Assembly: GCF_001667115.1 (NCBI RefSeq)
Contig: NZ_LZIJ01000102.1
Coordinates: 1 to 34,625 of the forward strand
Length of the DNA stretch: 34,625 bases
Direction: 5' to 3'
Origin: Mycobacterium sp. 852002-51163_SCH5372311
Lineage (GTDB): Bacteria > Actinomycetota > Actinomycetes > Mycobacteriales > Mycobacteriaceae
Below, piece by piece: positions 24,801 to 33,992 of the stretch. Position 1 is the first letter of the stretch; each line of letters opens with the position of its first letter. The position numbers were made by a program, and so were the translations under genes. The notes beneath the pieces were generated by a model, which was given only the letters and a program-made list of their open reading frames with translations, made no database searches and was not told the DNA's origin.

Positions 24801-26345
24801 GATCGACATGATCGCCTCAGCCGACCGTGGCAACAGCAGCGCCACCCGATGCCCCGGCCCCGCTCCCTGGGCGGCCAGCAGGTGCGCCAGCCGGTTCGCC
24901 GCATCATCGAGTTCGCGGTAGGTCCATGATCGCTCCGCGCAACTTATCGCGACGGCCTGCGGGGCATGCGCGACCTGCGCGGCAAACAGCACCGGGATCG
25001 ACGCTTGGGAAGAGGCCGGTTCGGTCAGAACCGCCCGGTTACCCCATCGATCCAGTTCCGCGTGCTCATGCGCGTCCAGCACGTCGAGCCCACAAAGCCG
25101 CCGCGCCGGGTCGGCGGCCATCGCCGCCAGCACTCGCTTGAACCGCTCGATCAAGTGCTCGACCCGGTTCGCGTCGAACACGTCGGTGTCGAATTCCACG
25201 CGAATACCCAGCTCACCACCCGGCATCACTTGCACAGCAAGCGGGTAGTGGTTGTATTCGCGGTTGCTGAACTCGGTGATGGCCAATCCGTTGATAGCTG
25301 TCAACGCGGCGGTATCGACCGGGTAATTCTCGAAGACGAAGAGCGTGTCGAACAGCTGTTCCTGACCGGTCACCCGGTGGATCTCGCTGAGTGCCAGGTG
25401 CTGGTGGTCGAGCGTGTGATTGTGCGCGGTTTGCAACTGCTCCAACAGATCGGCGGTGGTGGTTCCCGACGTGATGATCGCCCGCACCGGCACCGTGTTG
25501 ATCAGCAGGCCGACCATCGACTCGGCGCCGGGCAACTCGGCCGGCCGACCGGAGACGGCGACACCGAACGCGACATCGTGCCGGCCAGTCAGCGTGGTCA
25601 GCAGCTGCGCCCAGGCGCCTTGGAGGACGGTGTTGACAGTCGTGTGGTGCGCGCGCGCCAGCTCGCCGAGGAGCCGCGTCGTTTCCTCCGGCACTCGGAA
25701 CGATGCAACGTTGCGCCGCCCGAGCTCCATGCGGTGTTGCGGCCCGACCAATGTTGGAGTGTCGAAACCGGCGAGCACGTCGCGCCACGCCGCTCGCGCG
25801 GCATCGATGTCCCGATCGGCCAGCCAGGTGACGAACCTGCGATACGGAACTGCACCCGGCAGCGGCTGCCCATAGTAGCTGGCGAAAAGCTCCTGCAGCA
25901 GGATCGGCAGCGACCAGCCATCGACGACGATGTGGTGAACGGTCAGCACAATCCGGTGCTTATCTTCGCCGGTCCGGATCAGCGCCACCCGAAAAGCCGG
26001 CTGCTCAGCCAAGTCGCAGACTGCGGCGCGTTCGGCAGCCTGGACGTCCTGAACCTGCTCCTCGGTGCCGCCGACGAGGTCGACATACTGCCACCCCACC
26101 ACTGGATCGGCCGGGATGACCTGCACCGGTTCGTCGAACTGTTCGCAGAATCGGGCCGATAGGTTGGGATGCCGGTTGAGCACAGCGTGCACCGCTTCGC
26201 GCAGGCGGTTCGGATCAAGGGCACCGGCGATGGCGAGGTCTAGCTGCATCGCATAGACATCGTCGCCGGGACCCTGGGCAGTTCTGGTGTGGAAGAGCAG
26301 TCCCTGCTGCAAGGGAGTCAGCGGCAGCGCGTCGGCAATCGGGTA
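21801..26345 (-). other. NRPS module 2: C-A2-PCP-E, predicted Thr
   Basis: The A2 pocket code reads D F W S V G M V H K. It differs from the canonical Thr code DFWNIGMVHK at two positions (N to S, I to V). With the following E domain it predicts D-(allo)-Thr as residue 2, the same residue found at position 2 of GPLs. C2 has HHIVVDG. Confidence 0.8.
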
Positions 26346-29300
26346 TTGCCGGGACAGCTCATCGATTTGCTGCTGGCTAAGGCGGGCGGGGGCGACATCA
26401 GACGGCGTCAACCCGCCGCCGCCACGGCGCACGTGCGCGCACATACCGGCCAGCGCGTCGAAAAACAACTGAGTCAGCCGGGTCACTTGTCCGTGATCCA
26501 GCGCCGAGGACGCCCATGTCCAGTCGGCGAGCAGGTGCGGGCCGGCCTCGGTGTCGACGGTGCCTGCGTTGAGGTCCAGGGTGTGAGCCAACGGCAGGGG
26601 CAGAGCCGCCGCGACGGCGGTGAAGGACAACGTTTCATTGCTGATCCGCCATGGCTCATCGGAGAGCTCGGCACCCGCGGCACCCAGTCGGCCCAGGTAG
26701 TTGAACCCGATCGGCGGGTCGGTTGCGTCCAGGTCCACGTCGGGGTTCAGGTAGCGCAGTACGCCGTAGGTCACGTCGTTGGGCACCGCACGAAGCTGCT
26801 CTTTGGCGTCCTTGATCGCCGCACCCAGCGCCGCGTCACCGGCCACCACCTGCGCCCAGTCCAGCCCCCGGGCGGACCCCCCGAAATTCAAGGAGATCGG
26901 GTATTTGGTGGTAAACCAGCCCACCGTGCGGGACAAGTCAATGTCAGCGCCCAGTTCCTCGTGACGTCCGTGGCCCTCCACATCGATGCCGATCGGTACC
27001 CCGCCGTTGTCCAGCAACTCCGCCAACGCCAAACCGAAGGCGATCAAGAGGATGTCGTGCACCCCGGCGTGAAAAGCCGCAGGCACTTCACCCAACAGCA
27101 TCCGGGTCGTATCAGCGTCCAACTCCGCCGTGAATCGCCCGGCGGTGGCATAGGTATCGACAGCGGGGTGAACTGCCGGCAACGCGGCCGGGACCGCTAC
27201 CACCTGCCGCCAGGCGTCGGCTTGGGCCACCACTGCGGGGTCGTGCGCACGCTCCTGCAGCAGCGACGCCCACCGGGCAAACGAAGTTCCACTCGCCGGC
27301 AACGCCACCGGTTGGCCGCTGTGGTGCTGGGCCCAGGCAATGTTGAGGTCCTCCAACACAATTCGCCAGGACACTCCATCGATGGCTAGGTGATGGACGA
27401 CTAACGCCAGCTGACCCGTCGAAGCCGCCCAGAGTGCGCTCAGCATTACCCCGCCGGCCGGGTTCAACCGGGACCGAGAATCGACCAGCGCTTCGTCCGA
27501 CAGCATGTCCACTGTTTGCAGGACGTTGCCGGCCTGAACCGAGCCCGCCTCAGGCACGTGCAATGACCAACCATCCGCACCGTCGCCGTCGACGCGCAGC
27601 CGCAGCATGGCATGCCGATCCAGCAACGCCTGCAACATGACCACGACGTCGGCCTCGCGGACCCCAGCCGGAGCCTGCACCACCACCGTTTGGTTGAACT
27701 GCTCAACCGGACCCGCCACGCCCTGCAGCCAGCGCATGATCGGGGTGGCCACGACCTGCCCGAGACCCTCATCGACCGTGGCGCCGGCACCATCGGCCAC
27801 CCGGGCAACCCGGGCCAGCCCGGCCACGGTCTGTTCGACGAAAATGTCGCGCGGTCGGCACAGCACTCCGGCCGCGCGCGCCCGGGACGCCACCTGCATC
27901 GACAAAATGCTGTCGCCGCCCAGCTCGAAGAACGCGTCGTCCACCCCGACCCGCTCCAGCCCCAGCACCTGGGCGTAGATACCGGCCAGAACCTCCTCGA
28001 TGGCGTTTGCCGGAGCGCGGTAACGATCCCCATCCTGGTATTCCGGTGCCGGCAGCGCGCGCTTGTCGAGCTTGCCGTTGACGGTGAGCGGCATCGCCTC
28101 CAGCACCATGACCGCGACCGGCACCATGTAGGCCGGGAGCCGTTCGGCGAGCGCGGTCCGCACCGCAACTGGGTCCACAATGCCGGTCACCGACTCGGTG
28201 ACATAGCCCACCAGACGCTTATCGCCGGGGCGGTCCTCGCGGGCGATCACCACTGCCTGCTGAACGCCGTCGAGCGCGGCCAATACCGCCTGGATTTCGC
28301 CCAACTCAATGCGATACCCGCGGATCTTGACCTGGTCGTCCGCTCGCCCCAGATACTCGAGTTGCCCGTCGTCACGCCAGCACACCAGATCCCCGGTGCG
28401 ATACATCCGTTGTCCCGGGGCTCCCGCACCGTCCGTCGCGAACGGACACGCCACAAACCGCGACGACGTCAGCCCCGCCCGGCCGACATACCCGTAACCC
28501 AGTCCGCCACCAGCCACATACAGTTCACCCGCCACACCGGCCGGTACCGGCTGCATCCAGCCATCCAGAACAAAGAAGCCAAGGTGGGCCAACGGGCCGC
28601 CGATCGGGCTGGCAAGGTTGTCGAGGTCTCCGTTGGTGATTTCGCGGAACGAGGCGTGCACGGTCGTCTCGGTCGTGCCATACATGTTGATCATGCGCGG
28701 CAATCCCGGGTGGTTTTCGAGCCACGTGCCCAGACGCCGCGGTTCCAGCGCCTCCCCGGCGAATATCACCGTTTGCAGCTTCAGCTGATGTTTCCACTCC
28801 GGCTGCAGCGCATCGACGGCTTGTAGCGCGTAGAACGCCGACGGGGTTTGGCTCAACACGCTGACCTGTTCGGCGACCAGCAAAGTGTGGAAGTCTTCGG
28901 GTGAGCGCGCCACCGATTCGGGCACCACCACCAGTCGTCCGCCGTGCAACAGGGCACCCCAGATTTCGCACACCGAGACGTCGAAGGCCAGCGAATGCCA
29001 TTGCGTCCAGACTTGTCCCGCCAGCTCCAGATTCTCGTCCATTGCCGCCAGTAGTTGTCCAACGTTGCGGTGGGTGATGGCTACGCCCTTGGGAACACCG
29101 GTTGTACCCGAGGTGTAGATGAGGTAGGCGATGTCATCCGCCATCGGTGCCGGCATCGTTGTCGAGGGATAGGTACTGATGCGCGGGTCGCCGACATCGA
29201 TGACCGGCAGACCGTGTCCCTCCAGCCGGTCGGCCAGCGCGGCGGTGGTGACCGCGGCGATGGGCGCGGCGTCGTCGAGCATGAACTCCACCCGCGCCGC

Positions 29301-30932
29301 CGGCACTGCCGGGTCGATCGGCAGATACGCGGCGCCGGTCTTGAGCACCGCCAGAATCGCCACGATCGCCTCGGCCGAGCGCGAAAAGAGCAGCGCCACA
29401 CGCTGTCCCGGGCCCGCACCGCAGTCGGCCAATACATGCGCCAACCGGTTGGCGGCCTCATCGAGTTCGCGGTAAGTCCACGACCGCCCCGCGCAGCTGA
29501 TCGCCACGGCCTCTGGCGCGCGGGCCACCTGTGCCGCGAACAACCCCGGAAGGGACACCGACACGGCTGGCGCCTGGGCCAACACGGTCCGGTTGCCCCA
29601 CCCATGCAGCCCGGCGTGTTCATTTCCATAGAGCACATCGATCGATGACAATCGCCGCGTCGGCTCGGCTGTCATCGCTGCCAAAATCCGCTGCAACCGT
29701 TCCGCTAATTCGGGAACATCAAAATTCGAAAAGGGATGTCCCGCACCCAGCGTGCTGAGAAAAAGCTCGTCACCCGCCCCCGAGAACATCAACCCGAAGG
29801 CGCCCACGAGGCCGGAATTCGTCATTGATGCCGATGCGGGCACACCACCGAAGTCGAGGGCAAAAGCAGTGGGGATGAAATTGACGCTGACTCTGGCGGC
29901 CGACTGTCCTGGCTCGCGAGAACGGGCTTTGCGCTCGAGCGCTTGCACCGGAAACCTCTGATGCTGCAGCGCTTCCCCTATTCGCGTGTCGACATGCCGA
30001 CAAAAATCGGCAACCGTCAATCGCGGCGAAACGCTCAATACCAGCGGCACCACCCCGGCAAGCATCCCGGGAAGCGTCTTTGACTCCGGAGACACTCGCC
30101 GGCCGACCGGGAAGTCGAGCACCACCTCTGAGCCCTCGGCGGACCACGCGCGCGCCAGAAGTGCGCACGCCGCGGTGATCACCGATGACCGAGGGACGTT
30201 CCAAACGTCGGATAACTCGTCCACGCGGCGCTGGACTGTTGGGTCCAACCTAACGGGCGCAGAAAATTGAGAAGGATCGCGCTCGTGCGCGGCTTGCGGC
30301 GACCCGTGGTAGTGGTCGCTTTCCAGCGGAACGTTTTGCGTCCAATAGGCCTGATCCTCGAGATAGTCAACGGACGCTTCGTATTCCAACTCCTGTTCGA
30401 CCAAATCCCGCAACGAGCCGAAGAAGGCAGGTGGGACAGGTGCGCCGGAGGCAACTGCGGAGTAGACAGTCGCAATGCGATGACCAACAAGCGCAACTCC
30501 GGATGCGTCCGCCACTATGTGGTGCAGGCACGCGAATAGGTAGAACTCATTGCGCCCCGTCTGAAATAGCGCAAATTTGAAGAGCGGCCCCGTGAACGGC
30601 ATTGGCGTACGTTGAATCGATAAGGCTATGTCGTGGACTTCCTGCACCGGATCGCTCGAGCGGCTCAGGTCAAAGAAGGCGAGCTCAACATTTGGGTAAT
30701 CAATCGGCCGTTGTAAAACCTGGTCCTCCGCCTCAAAGCAGGCGACCCTGATTGGTTCGGCCTCTCGGACCACGCGCCGGATTGTCCACTTAAGGGCATC
30801 ACGATTTAACCTGCCCTCGATTTTTACGAGTAGGCCGAGCTGCCACTCAGTACTGGAGTGACCCGTTTCGTGCGCAAGCCATATGTCTAGCTGTCCTCGA
30901 GTCAGCGGACGTGCGCCGTCATCGAACTCCAT
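21801..30932 (-). CDS. NRPS, 3043 aa: acyl-starter C domain and modules 1-2 (mps1-like)
   Basis: This is the first enzyme of the line. Domains with approximate residues: C1 1-430, A1 457-964, PCP1 970-1037, E1 1047-1514, C2 1527-1957, A2 1977-2480, PCP2 2485-2555, E2 2567-3034. C1 opens with [16 protein letters not shown] and has HHIVADA in place of the usual HHxxxDG. It precedes the first A domain and so probably joins a fatty acyl group to residue 1, as in mycobacterial GPL synthetase Mps1. Both E domains keep HHLAxDGVSW and GFNYLGRLG, so both residues should be D. The ATG at 30930-30932 follows a strong purine tract (GGGGGAG, about 5 nt upstream), 37 nt after the mbtH stop. The TGA at 21801-21803 lies inside the linker that normally joins E to the next C domain. 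Confidence 0.95.
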   Translation of the reverse strand: MEFDDGARPLTRGQLDIWLAHETGHSSTEWQLGLLVKIEGRLNRDALKWTIRRVVREAEPIRVACFEAEDQVLQRPIDYPNVELAFFDLSRSSDPVQEVHDIALSIQRTPMPFTGPLFKFALFQTGRNEFYLFACLHHIVADASGVALVGHRIATVYSAVASGAPVPPAFFGSLRDLVEQELEYEASVDYLEDQAYWTQNVPLESDHYHGSPQAAHERDPSQFSAPVRLDPTVQRRVDELSDVWNVPRSSVITAACALLARAWSAEGSEVVLDFPVGRRVSPESKTLPGMLAGVVPLVLSVSPRLTVADFCRHVDTRIGEALQHQRFPVQALERKARSREPGQSAARVSVNFIPTAFALDFGGVPASASMTNSGLVGAFGLMFSGAGDELFLSTLGAGHPFSNFDVPELAERLQRILAAMTAEPTRRLSSIDVLYGNEHAGLHGWGNRTVLAQAPAVSVSLPGLFAAQVARAPEAVAISCAGRSWTYRELDEAANRLAHVLADCGAGPGQRVALLFSRSAEAIVAILAVLKTGAAYLPIDPAVPAARVEFMLDDAAPIAAVTTAALADRLEGHGLPVIDVGDPRISTYPSTTMPAPMADDIAYLIYTSGTTGVPKGVAITHRNVGQLLAAMDENLELAGQVWTQWHSLAFDVSVCEIWGALLHGGRLVVVPESVARSPEDFHTLLVAEQVSVLSQTPSAFYALQAVDALQPEWKHQLKLQTVIFAGEALEPRRLGTWLENHPGLPRMINMYGTTETTVHASFREITNGDLDNLASPIGGPLAHLGFFVLDGWMQPVPAGVAGELYVAGGGLGYGYVGRAGLTSSRFVACPFATDGAGAPGQRMYRTGDLVCWRDDGQLEYLGRADDQVKIRGYRIELGEIQAVLAALDGVQQAVVIAREDRPGDKRLVGYVTESVTGIVDPVAVRTALAERLPAYMVPVAVMVLEAMPLTVNGKLDKRALPAPEYQDGDRYRAPANAIEEVLAGIYAQVLGLERVGVDDAFFELGGDSILSMQVASRARAAGVLCRPRDIFVEQTVAGLARVARVADGAGATVDEGLGQVVATPIMRWLQGVAGPVEQFNQTVVVQAPAGVREADVVVMLQALLDRHAMLRLRVDGDGADGWSLHVPEAGSVQAGNVLQTVDMLSDEALVDSRSRLNPAGGVMLSALWAASTGQLALVVHHLAIDGVSWRIVLEDLNIAWAQHHSGQPVALPASGTSFARWASLLQERAHDPAVVAQADAWRQVVAVPAALPAVHPAVDTYATAGRFTAELDADTTRMLLGEVPAAFHAGVHDILLIAFGLALAELLDNGGVPIGIDVEGHGRHEELGADIDLSRTVGWFTTKYPISLNFGGSARGLDWAQVVAGDAALGAAIKDAKEQLRAVPNDVTYGVLRYLNPDVDLDATDPPIGFNYLGRLGAAGAELSDEPWRISNETLSFTAVAAALPLPLAHTLDLNAGTVDTEAGPHLLADWTWASSALDHGQVTRLTQLFFDALAGMCAHVRRGGGGLTPSDVAPARLSQQQIDELSRQYPIADALPLTPLQQGLLFHTRTAQGPGDDVYAMQLDLAIAGALDPNRLREAVHAVLNRHPNLSARFCEQFDEPVQVIPADPVVGWQYVDLVGGTEEQVQDVQAAERAAVCDLAEQPAFRVALIRTGEDKHRIVLTVHHIVVDGWSLPILLQELFASYYGQPLPGAVPYRRFVTWLADRDIDAARAAWRDVLAGFDTPTLVGPQHRMELGRRNVASFRVPEETTRLLGELARAHHTTVNTVLQGAWAQLLTTLTGRHDVAFGVAVSGRPAELPGAESMVGLLINTVPVRAIITSGTTTADLLEQLQTAHNHTLDHQHLALSEIHRVTGQEQLFDTLFVFENYPVDTAALTAINGLAITEFSNREYNHYPLAVQVMPGGELGIRVEFDTDVFDANRVEHLIERFKRVLAAMAADPARRLCGLDVLDAHEHAELDRWGNRAVLTEPASSQASIPVLFAAQVAHAPQAVAISCAERSWTYRELDDAANRLAHLLAAQGAGPGHRVALLLPRSAEAIMSILAVLKTGAAYLPIDPAHPVARMKFMVADSAPIAAVTTAELADRLDGQELAVIDVDDPRIGAQPSTAPAAPAPDDIAYIIYTSGTTGVPKGVAVAHQNVTRLLESLDAEVALGQVWTQCHSLAFDFSVWEIWGALLHGGRLVVVPDSVVRSPDDLHALLVKEQVGVLSQTPSAFYALQTADALQPELGRQLKLQTVVFGGEALEPQRLGTWLEHHPGLPRLINMYGITETTVHASFREIAGSDVESNVSPIGGPLAHLGFFVLDGWLRPVPAGVVGELYVAGAGQAYGYVGRAGLTSSRFVACPFGAAGSAGQRMYRTGDLVRWGTDGQLRYVGRADEQVKIRGYRIELGEIQAALIAVDGVEQAVVIAREDRPGDKRLVGYVTESAPATIDPAVVRSALSERLPSYMVPTAVAVLDALPLTINGKLDIRALPAPEYQEVVDNRAPANTVEEILAGIYAQVLGVDRVGVDDSFFELGGDSILSMQVVARARSAGVLCKPRDIFVEKTVAGLARVARVADGAGGPVDEGLGPVVATPIMRWLHDLDGPVDQFNQTMVVQAPAGVGEADVVAVLQALLDRHAMLRLRVDDDGADGWALHVPEAGSVHASECLQVVDVLSDEALLDARSRLNPATGAMVSALWVAATSQLVLIVHHLAVDGVSWRILVEDMNIAWAQHRDGRQVALPPTGTSFARWSSLLAEHARAREVVDQTDSWRQVVSVPAVLPPVQPARDTYATAEHLSAELDPDTTRMLLGEAPTAFHAGVHEILLVAFGLALAEFLGTGRAPIGIDVEGHGRQEEIGVDVDLSRTVAWFTTKYPVSLTVGGLSWKRVVSGEAALGTLIKDAKEQLRALPDGLTYGLLRYLNSDVDLAGSDPLIGFNYLGRLGSAAAQASGDGWRISQDDWAVTGASAATPTPLAHALDLNAITVDTDSGPQLQANWTWAPSALNRAQVTRLSRLWFEALAGICAHVRGGGGGLTPSDIGARLSQQQLDELQRLYADR
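26346..30932 (-). other. NRPS module 1: C(starter)-A1-PCP-E
   Basis: Pocket residues of A1 read by alignment to GrsA positions 235-517: D V C S I A M V H K. Position 239 is Cys (TGC) where the other six A domains have Trp (TGG). I cannot assign the substrate; the code partly overlaps the Thr-like codes of A2, A3, A5 and A7. The E domain predicts a D-residue. In GPL synthetases the equivalent residue is D-Phe, but this code does not match a Phe pocket. Confidence 0.8.
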
Positions 30933-30969
30933 CCAGCTCCCCCACTACCTCCCAGATTCAGACGATTTA

Positions 30970-31197
30970 TTAATCGACAGCTCGACCGGCTGTCAGCTTC
31001 TCGCGCAGGCTCATGGGTCGTATGTCGGGCCAATTCGATTCGATGTAGTCCAGACACGCTGCGCGGTCCGCTTCGCCGTAAACCACACGCCAGCCTGCCG
31101 GAACATCCGAAAAAGTCGGCCACAGGCTGTGCTGCTCCTCATCGTTGACCAAGACGAGAAAACTGCCATTGTCGTCGTCGAACGGATTGATGCTCAA
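30970..31197 (-). CDS. mbtH: MbtH-like NRPS accessory protein
   Basis: This small protein binds NRPS adenylation domains and is often needed for their folding and activity. The 75-aa reading carries all family hallmarks: [18 protein letters not shown] at the start, QHSLWP (Trp26), AGWRVV (Trp37) and NW-x-DIRP-x-SLREKL (Trp56). I chose TTG 31197 because it gives the usual family length and N-terminus and is preceded by GGAG 5 nt upstream. An ATG at 31242 would add 15 residues that the family does not have. The gene lies 37 nt before the first NRPS and is probably the first gene of the mbtH-NRPS-NRPS operon, the same order as in GPL loci. It is the only MbtH-like gene in the window, for seven A domains. 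Confidence 0.93.
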   Translation of the reverse strand: MSINPFDDDNGSFLVLVNDEEQHSLWPTFSDVPAGWRVVYGEADRAACLDYIESNWPDIRPMSLREKLTAGRAVD

Positions 31198-31353
31198 CAG
31201 TGCTCCAGACCATCTAATGGACGTCAGCGGAAACTCGACCATACTGCAGGGCGACATGGTGGGTCAGGAGATTCGGCAAAGTGCCTGCGTGTGTTGCAGG
31301 TCACAATCACCGGGACTGGGCAGAGTTTGTTTGCTGGGATTTCATCTTGGTAA

Positions 31354-31375
31354 CGGCCCCGCTCTGAGGGGGCCG
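31354..31375. repeat. Inverted repeat (7-bp stem) upstream of mbtH
   Basis: CGGCCCC (31354-31360) pairs with GGGGCCG (31369-31375) across an 8-nt loop. It lies about 155 bp before the mbtH start, so it could form in the leader RNA or be a protein site. No T-run follows. Confidence 0.45.
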
Positions 31376-31483
31376 GCATGCAGGGGAAATGGCCTTCCCG
31401 GGGCACAGCACGAGAGGGGCCAAGGCGACTCCATGGTCACAGGCGGGCCATAGAGTCCTCATAAAGCGATCACAAGCAGCGAC

Positions 31484-31506
31484 CCCGAGATTAGAGACGT
31501 CTCGGG
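31484..31506. repeat. Inverted repeat with nested palindrome upstream of mbtH
   Basis: CCCGAGA (31484-31490) pairs with TCTCGGG (31500-31506). The same stretch contains the perfect 10-bp palindrome GAGACGTCTC (31494-31503). The two symmetries are mutually exclusive as RNA folds. As DNA it could be an operator for a dimeric regulator; no regulator gene is in the window. Confidence 0.45.
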
Positions 31507-31718
31507 TGGCGACTACCTCCCCCGGGGATGACGGCTCAACGGACACCAGGTATTCCTCGATTTTGGAGTGGAGCCGTAAGAAGGCATTAATGAATACCGA
31601 ACGTGCTCTTAATTACGAGAACCAGGCATTACAGGCAAAAGTGCGACCCGAACATTGCACTGGTACCTGATCCACCACTAGAGATCGCATAAAACCAACA
31701 TTGCTAGGATTCGTCCGG

Positions 31719-32429
31719 CTATGTGTCCGTCGGAGAGACCTTGCGCTCTGAGTCTAGAAATTCGCCGAGATACGTAGGAGGCTTCAGGTTCAGCAAGCGC
31801 TCGCGGTCAGCGGTCAGGTCAGCGTAATTGAGCGCCTCGACCTCGGTCACAGAATAGGGCAATCGCGATTCCGGCAATCCCTTCCGTATGATTCCGACGC
31901 CGAAATCGCCATTCAATACGGCAATCAGCAGGTCGTCCCGGGTGCTGCGCAGATGAACTATCGCCTTCCAGACATCGCCGCTCCACAAGATGTTCCACCA
32001 ACGGTTCTGCGCGCGAAAGTCGGCGTACGACGTGGCGGGGCAGCCGATCGAAGGGCGCGAGGGGTTGCAGTCGTGCAGGACGATCACGCCGTCGTCCCGC
32101 AGATAGCGCAGGGTGTTCTCAACGTCGCGCAGAACCTGCTCATACGTATGGAGGCCATCGATCAGGGCGACGTCGATACCGCGCTGCTCGAGGAAGGACC
32201 CCTGACTCGCGAAGAAGGCATCGCTGGTCATCTCGAAGTAGTGGGTAGCGCGCGCATTCGCTTCAGCTCGCCTTCGGGAGCGCGCCGACAGCATGAATGC
32301 CGGATCGACGGCGATCTTCTCGTCGGCGACAATACGCCGGAATGCACGGCCACACTCGACGCCAATTTCGAGATACACGCGCTGCATCCGCCCGTCGAGC
32401 GCCTGGTTCACGACCTTGATCCGGTTCAC
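31719..32429 (-). CDS. Class I SAM-dependent methyltransferase (Methyltransf_24-like)
   Basis: This is a 236-aa soluble enzyme. I chose GTG 32429 because GGAAGAGGA lies 7 nt upstream and the SAM-binding strand then starts near residue 18; a longer reading from 32510 adds 27 residues unlike the family. Motif I is VYLEIGVECGRAF (18-30), followed by the acidic VDP (41-43). The DVALIDGLHTYEQVLRDV segment (86-103) and GVIVLHDCNP (114-123) are typical of the family, which includes sugar and secondary-metabolite O-methyltransferases. It lies upstream of the mbtH-NRPS operon on the same strand, in a locus that also has a glycosyltransferase and an epimerase. Methylation of a sugar hydroxyl on the finished glycolipopeptide is a reasonable guess, as with the O-methyltransferases of GPL loci. 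The exact target is unknown. Confidence 0.8.
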   Translation of the reverse strand: MNRIKVVNQALDGRMQRVYLEIGVECGRAFRRIVADEKIAVDPAFMLSARSRRRAEANARATHYFEMTSDAFFASQGSFLEQRGIDVALIDGLHTYEQVLRDVENTLRYLRDDGVIVLHDCNPSRPSIGCPATSYADFRAQNRWWNILWSGDVWKAIVHLRSTRDDLLIAVLNGDFGVGIIRKGLPESRLPYSVTEVEALNYADLTADRERLLNLKPPTYLGEFLDSERKVSPTDT

Positions 32430-32495
32430 GCGAGATCCTCTTCCGTATCGGGGCGTCTGATACGGGATCCGTCCGCAGGGCCCTCCAATACGCGG

Positions 32496-32503
32496 AATAT
32501 ATA
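32496..32503 (-). promoter_or_regulatory. Possible -10 element for the methyltransferase gene
   Basis: The minus strand reads TATATATT here, about 65 nt before the GTG start. No good -35 hexamer is seen 16-18 bp upstream, so this is a weak call based on A/T content and position. Confidence 0.25.
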
Positions 32504-32771
32504 CACGCAAAGTCGCGTGCCACTTCCGAACGGCCTATCTACCCAGCTCGTAGGCGATCGCCGCAACCGCAGCCGCTCGACGGGGCAAATCAAGTCGGCA
32601 GCACCTCCATCCGCGCGGCCCCCTAGGCGCAGCAGCTTACCCTGACCCCGAGGCGCCGGACTCCACACCGTCGCGCATCAATTGCCGAGCTATGTGACGA
32701 ACGTGGTGATGTAGGAGTCAGTCCCCGATACGATTCGCTCCGGACCGCATTATCGGTATGCGTGCCGGTCA

Positions 32772-32777
32772 TATATT
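32772..32777 (+). promoter_or_regulatory. Possible -10 element for the epimerase gene
   Basis: TATATT stands out in G/C-rich surroundings, about 34 nt before the TTG start. Upstream sequence at -35 spacing (ATTATC) is a poor match to TTGACA. The implied leader would be about 27 nt and would include the GGAGG ribosome site. Confidence 0.3.
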
Positions 32778-32796
32778 TGTGCTCCGCACACCAACC

Positions 32797-32801
32797 GGAG
32801 G
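32797..32801 (+). promoter_or_regulatory. Ribosome binding site that decides the epimerase start
   Basis: GGAGG lies 9 nt before TTG 32811 but 15 nt before ATG 32817. Spacing favours the TTG, giving a protein that starts MSMSVLVTGG. Confidence 0.6.
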
Positions 32802-32810
32802 CTTCTTCAC

Positions 32811-33920
32811 TTGTCAATGTCCGTGCTTGTCACTGGTGGGGCAGGTTTCATCGGATCGGCGCTATCGCGGCGTCTCGTCAAAGCCGGCTACGAGGTAGCT
32901 GTAATGGATGTCCTGCACCCGCAGGTGCACGGCGGCTGTCAAGCAATTGATCTGCCTTCATCCGTGCGGTTATTCACCGGCGATGTCACCCACGCCCCTG
33001 ACTGGGACGCGGTGCTGCGGTTGTTTCGTCCCACACAAATCGTCCATCTGGCGGCCGAGACCGGAACGGCGCAATCCCTTTCCGAGGCGACGCGCCACGG
33101 CTTGGTCAACGTGGTGGGCACCACCCAGCTTCTCGACGCTCTGACCCGCGCAGCACTCGTGCCCGACCAGCTCGTCCTGGCGTCGTCAAGGGCCGTCTAC
33201 GGCGAGGGCGCTTGGCAATGCGGCACTCACGTCTTCTATCCGCAGCCTCGCAGCCATGCCCAGCTGTTGGCGGGTGCTTGGGATCCCAAGGGGCCCAACG
33301 GTGAGCCTGCGGTACCGCTACCGAGCTGCGCAAGGCAGACGGAGCCCCGGCCCACAAATGTTTACGCCGCGACCAAACTCGCGCAGGAAAACTTGCTGGC
33401 AGCTTGGGCGGCGGCGCGTGACACCAATCTGAGTGTGCTGCGACTGCAGAATGTCTACGGGCCAGGCCAGTCACTGACCAATTCATACACCGGAATCGTC
33501 GCTCTCTTCGCGCGATTGGCGCGCGCGCGAAGCACGTTGGAGGTCTACGAAGACGGTCGGATCGTACGCGATTTCGTCTTTATAGACGACGTCGTCGACG
33601 CGGTGTTCGCCGCGGTGCAGACGCCCGCAGGTCAGCCCCGCTACCTCGACATCGGGTCAGGCGTTGCGACCACCATCCATGAGCTGGCTCGAAACATCGG
33701 CACCATCTGCGGCGCCCCGGAACCCGTTGTCGTGCCGAAGTTTCGCGACGGTGATGTACGCGCCGCGAGTTGCATCATCGAGCCGGCGGAGAAGGCGCTG
33801 CAATGGCGCCCGAAGTGGGTGCTCGACCACGGTCTGCGCGCGCTACTTGAATGGATTGACGCCCACCCCGAATTACTTTCCGGGCCAAGCGATCACACGC
33901 CCTGCGGCAGGCCAGGCTGA
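32811..33920 (+). CDS. NAD-dependent epimerase/dehydratase (extended SDR), sugar-nucleotide type
   Basis: This 369-aa protein starts at TTG 32811. The Rossmann motif TGGAGFIGS is at residues 8-16. A serine-rich catalytic strand is LASSRAVYGEG (about 123-133), and the active-site pair is Y185xxxK189 in NVYAATKLAQENLL. The later RLQNVYGPGQ and RDFVFIDDVVDAV segments are typical of nucleotide-sugar 4-epimerases and 4,6-dehydratases. It contains an extra loop between the Ser and Tyr motifs (about 137-180) rich in Pro and Gly. It probably makes an activated deoxy- or epimerised sugar for the neighbouring glycosyltransferase, with which it converges (72-bp gap). Whether it is an epimerase or a dehydratase cannot be decided from these motifs. 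Confidence 0.85.
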   Translation: MSMSVLVTGGAGFIGSALSRRLVKAGYEVAVMDVLHPQVHGGCQAIDLPSSVRLFTGDVTHAPDWDAVLRLFRPTQIVHLAAETGTAQSLSEATRHGLVNVVGTTQLLDALTRAALVPDQLVLASSRAVYGEGAWQCGTHVFYPQPRSHAQLLAGAWDPKGPNGEPAVPLPSCARQTEPRPTNVYAATKLAQENLLAAWAAARDTNLSVLRLQNVYGPGQSLTNSYTGIVALFARLARARSTLEVYEDGRIVRDFVFIDDVVDAVFAAVQTPAGQPRYLDIGSGVATTIHELARNIGTICGAPEPVVVPKFRDGDVRAASCIIEPAEKALQWRPKWVLDHGLRALLEWIDAHPELLSGPSDHTPCGRPG

Positions 33921-33992
33921 CTAAAATTAGTGGCGCTGCGGGCTTCAGAGGAGGTGCGCCCGGCGGCCATCGCGGCAGCCTGTCTTCGCCGA

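Larger units (their letters stand above)
31198..31718. promoter_or_regulatory. Non-coding control region upstream of mbtH-NRPS operon
   Basis: About 520 bp without a convincing gene separate the mbtH start from the end of the methyltransferase gene. Its distal half (about 31570-31720) is clearly richer in A/T than the flanking genes. It contains two hairpins listed separately and a near-palindrome CTCTTAATTACGAG (31606-31619, 12 of 14 symmetric positions). I could not find a sound -35/-10 pair on the minus strand. The promoter of the NRPS operon is probably here because of its position. Confidence 0.5.
32430..32810. promoter_or_regulatory. Divergent intergenic control region
   Basis: These 381 bp lie between the divergent methyltransferase (-) and epimerase (+) genes and hold no convincing ORF. 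Each side contains a TATA-like element at a suitable distance from its gene (listed separately). Both genes probably start transcription here. Confidence 0.55.

Noticed and set aside
24966..26162. 398-aa plus-strand ORF opposite NRPS module 2
   Set aside because: Antisense shadow; no recognisable motif and fully covered by conserved C and A domains on the other strand.
3066..30932. Regularly spaced near-identical blocks that could suggest a repeat array
   Set aside because: They are conserved core motifs of duplicated NRPS domains spaced by 3-4.6 kb, not CRISPR or mobile-element repeats.
31197..31242. Longer mbtH reading from ATG 31242 (or 31257)
   Set aside because: The extra N-terminal residues are unlike MbtH proteins, and the TTG at 31197 has a well-placed GGAG and gives the usual length.
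31307..31546. 79-aa minus-strand ORF upstream of mbtH
   Set aside because: No family features and no ribosome site; lies in the probable leader/promoter region.
31389..31670. 93-aa plus-strand ORF in the gap upstream of mbtH
   Set aside because: No convincing ribosome site, no recognisable motif, and it runs through the dyad elements; more likely chance.
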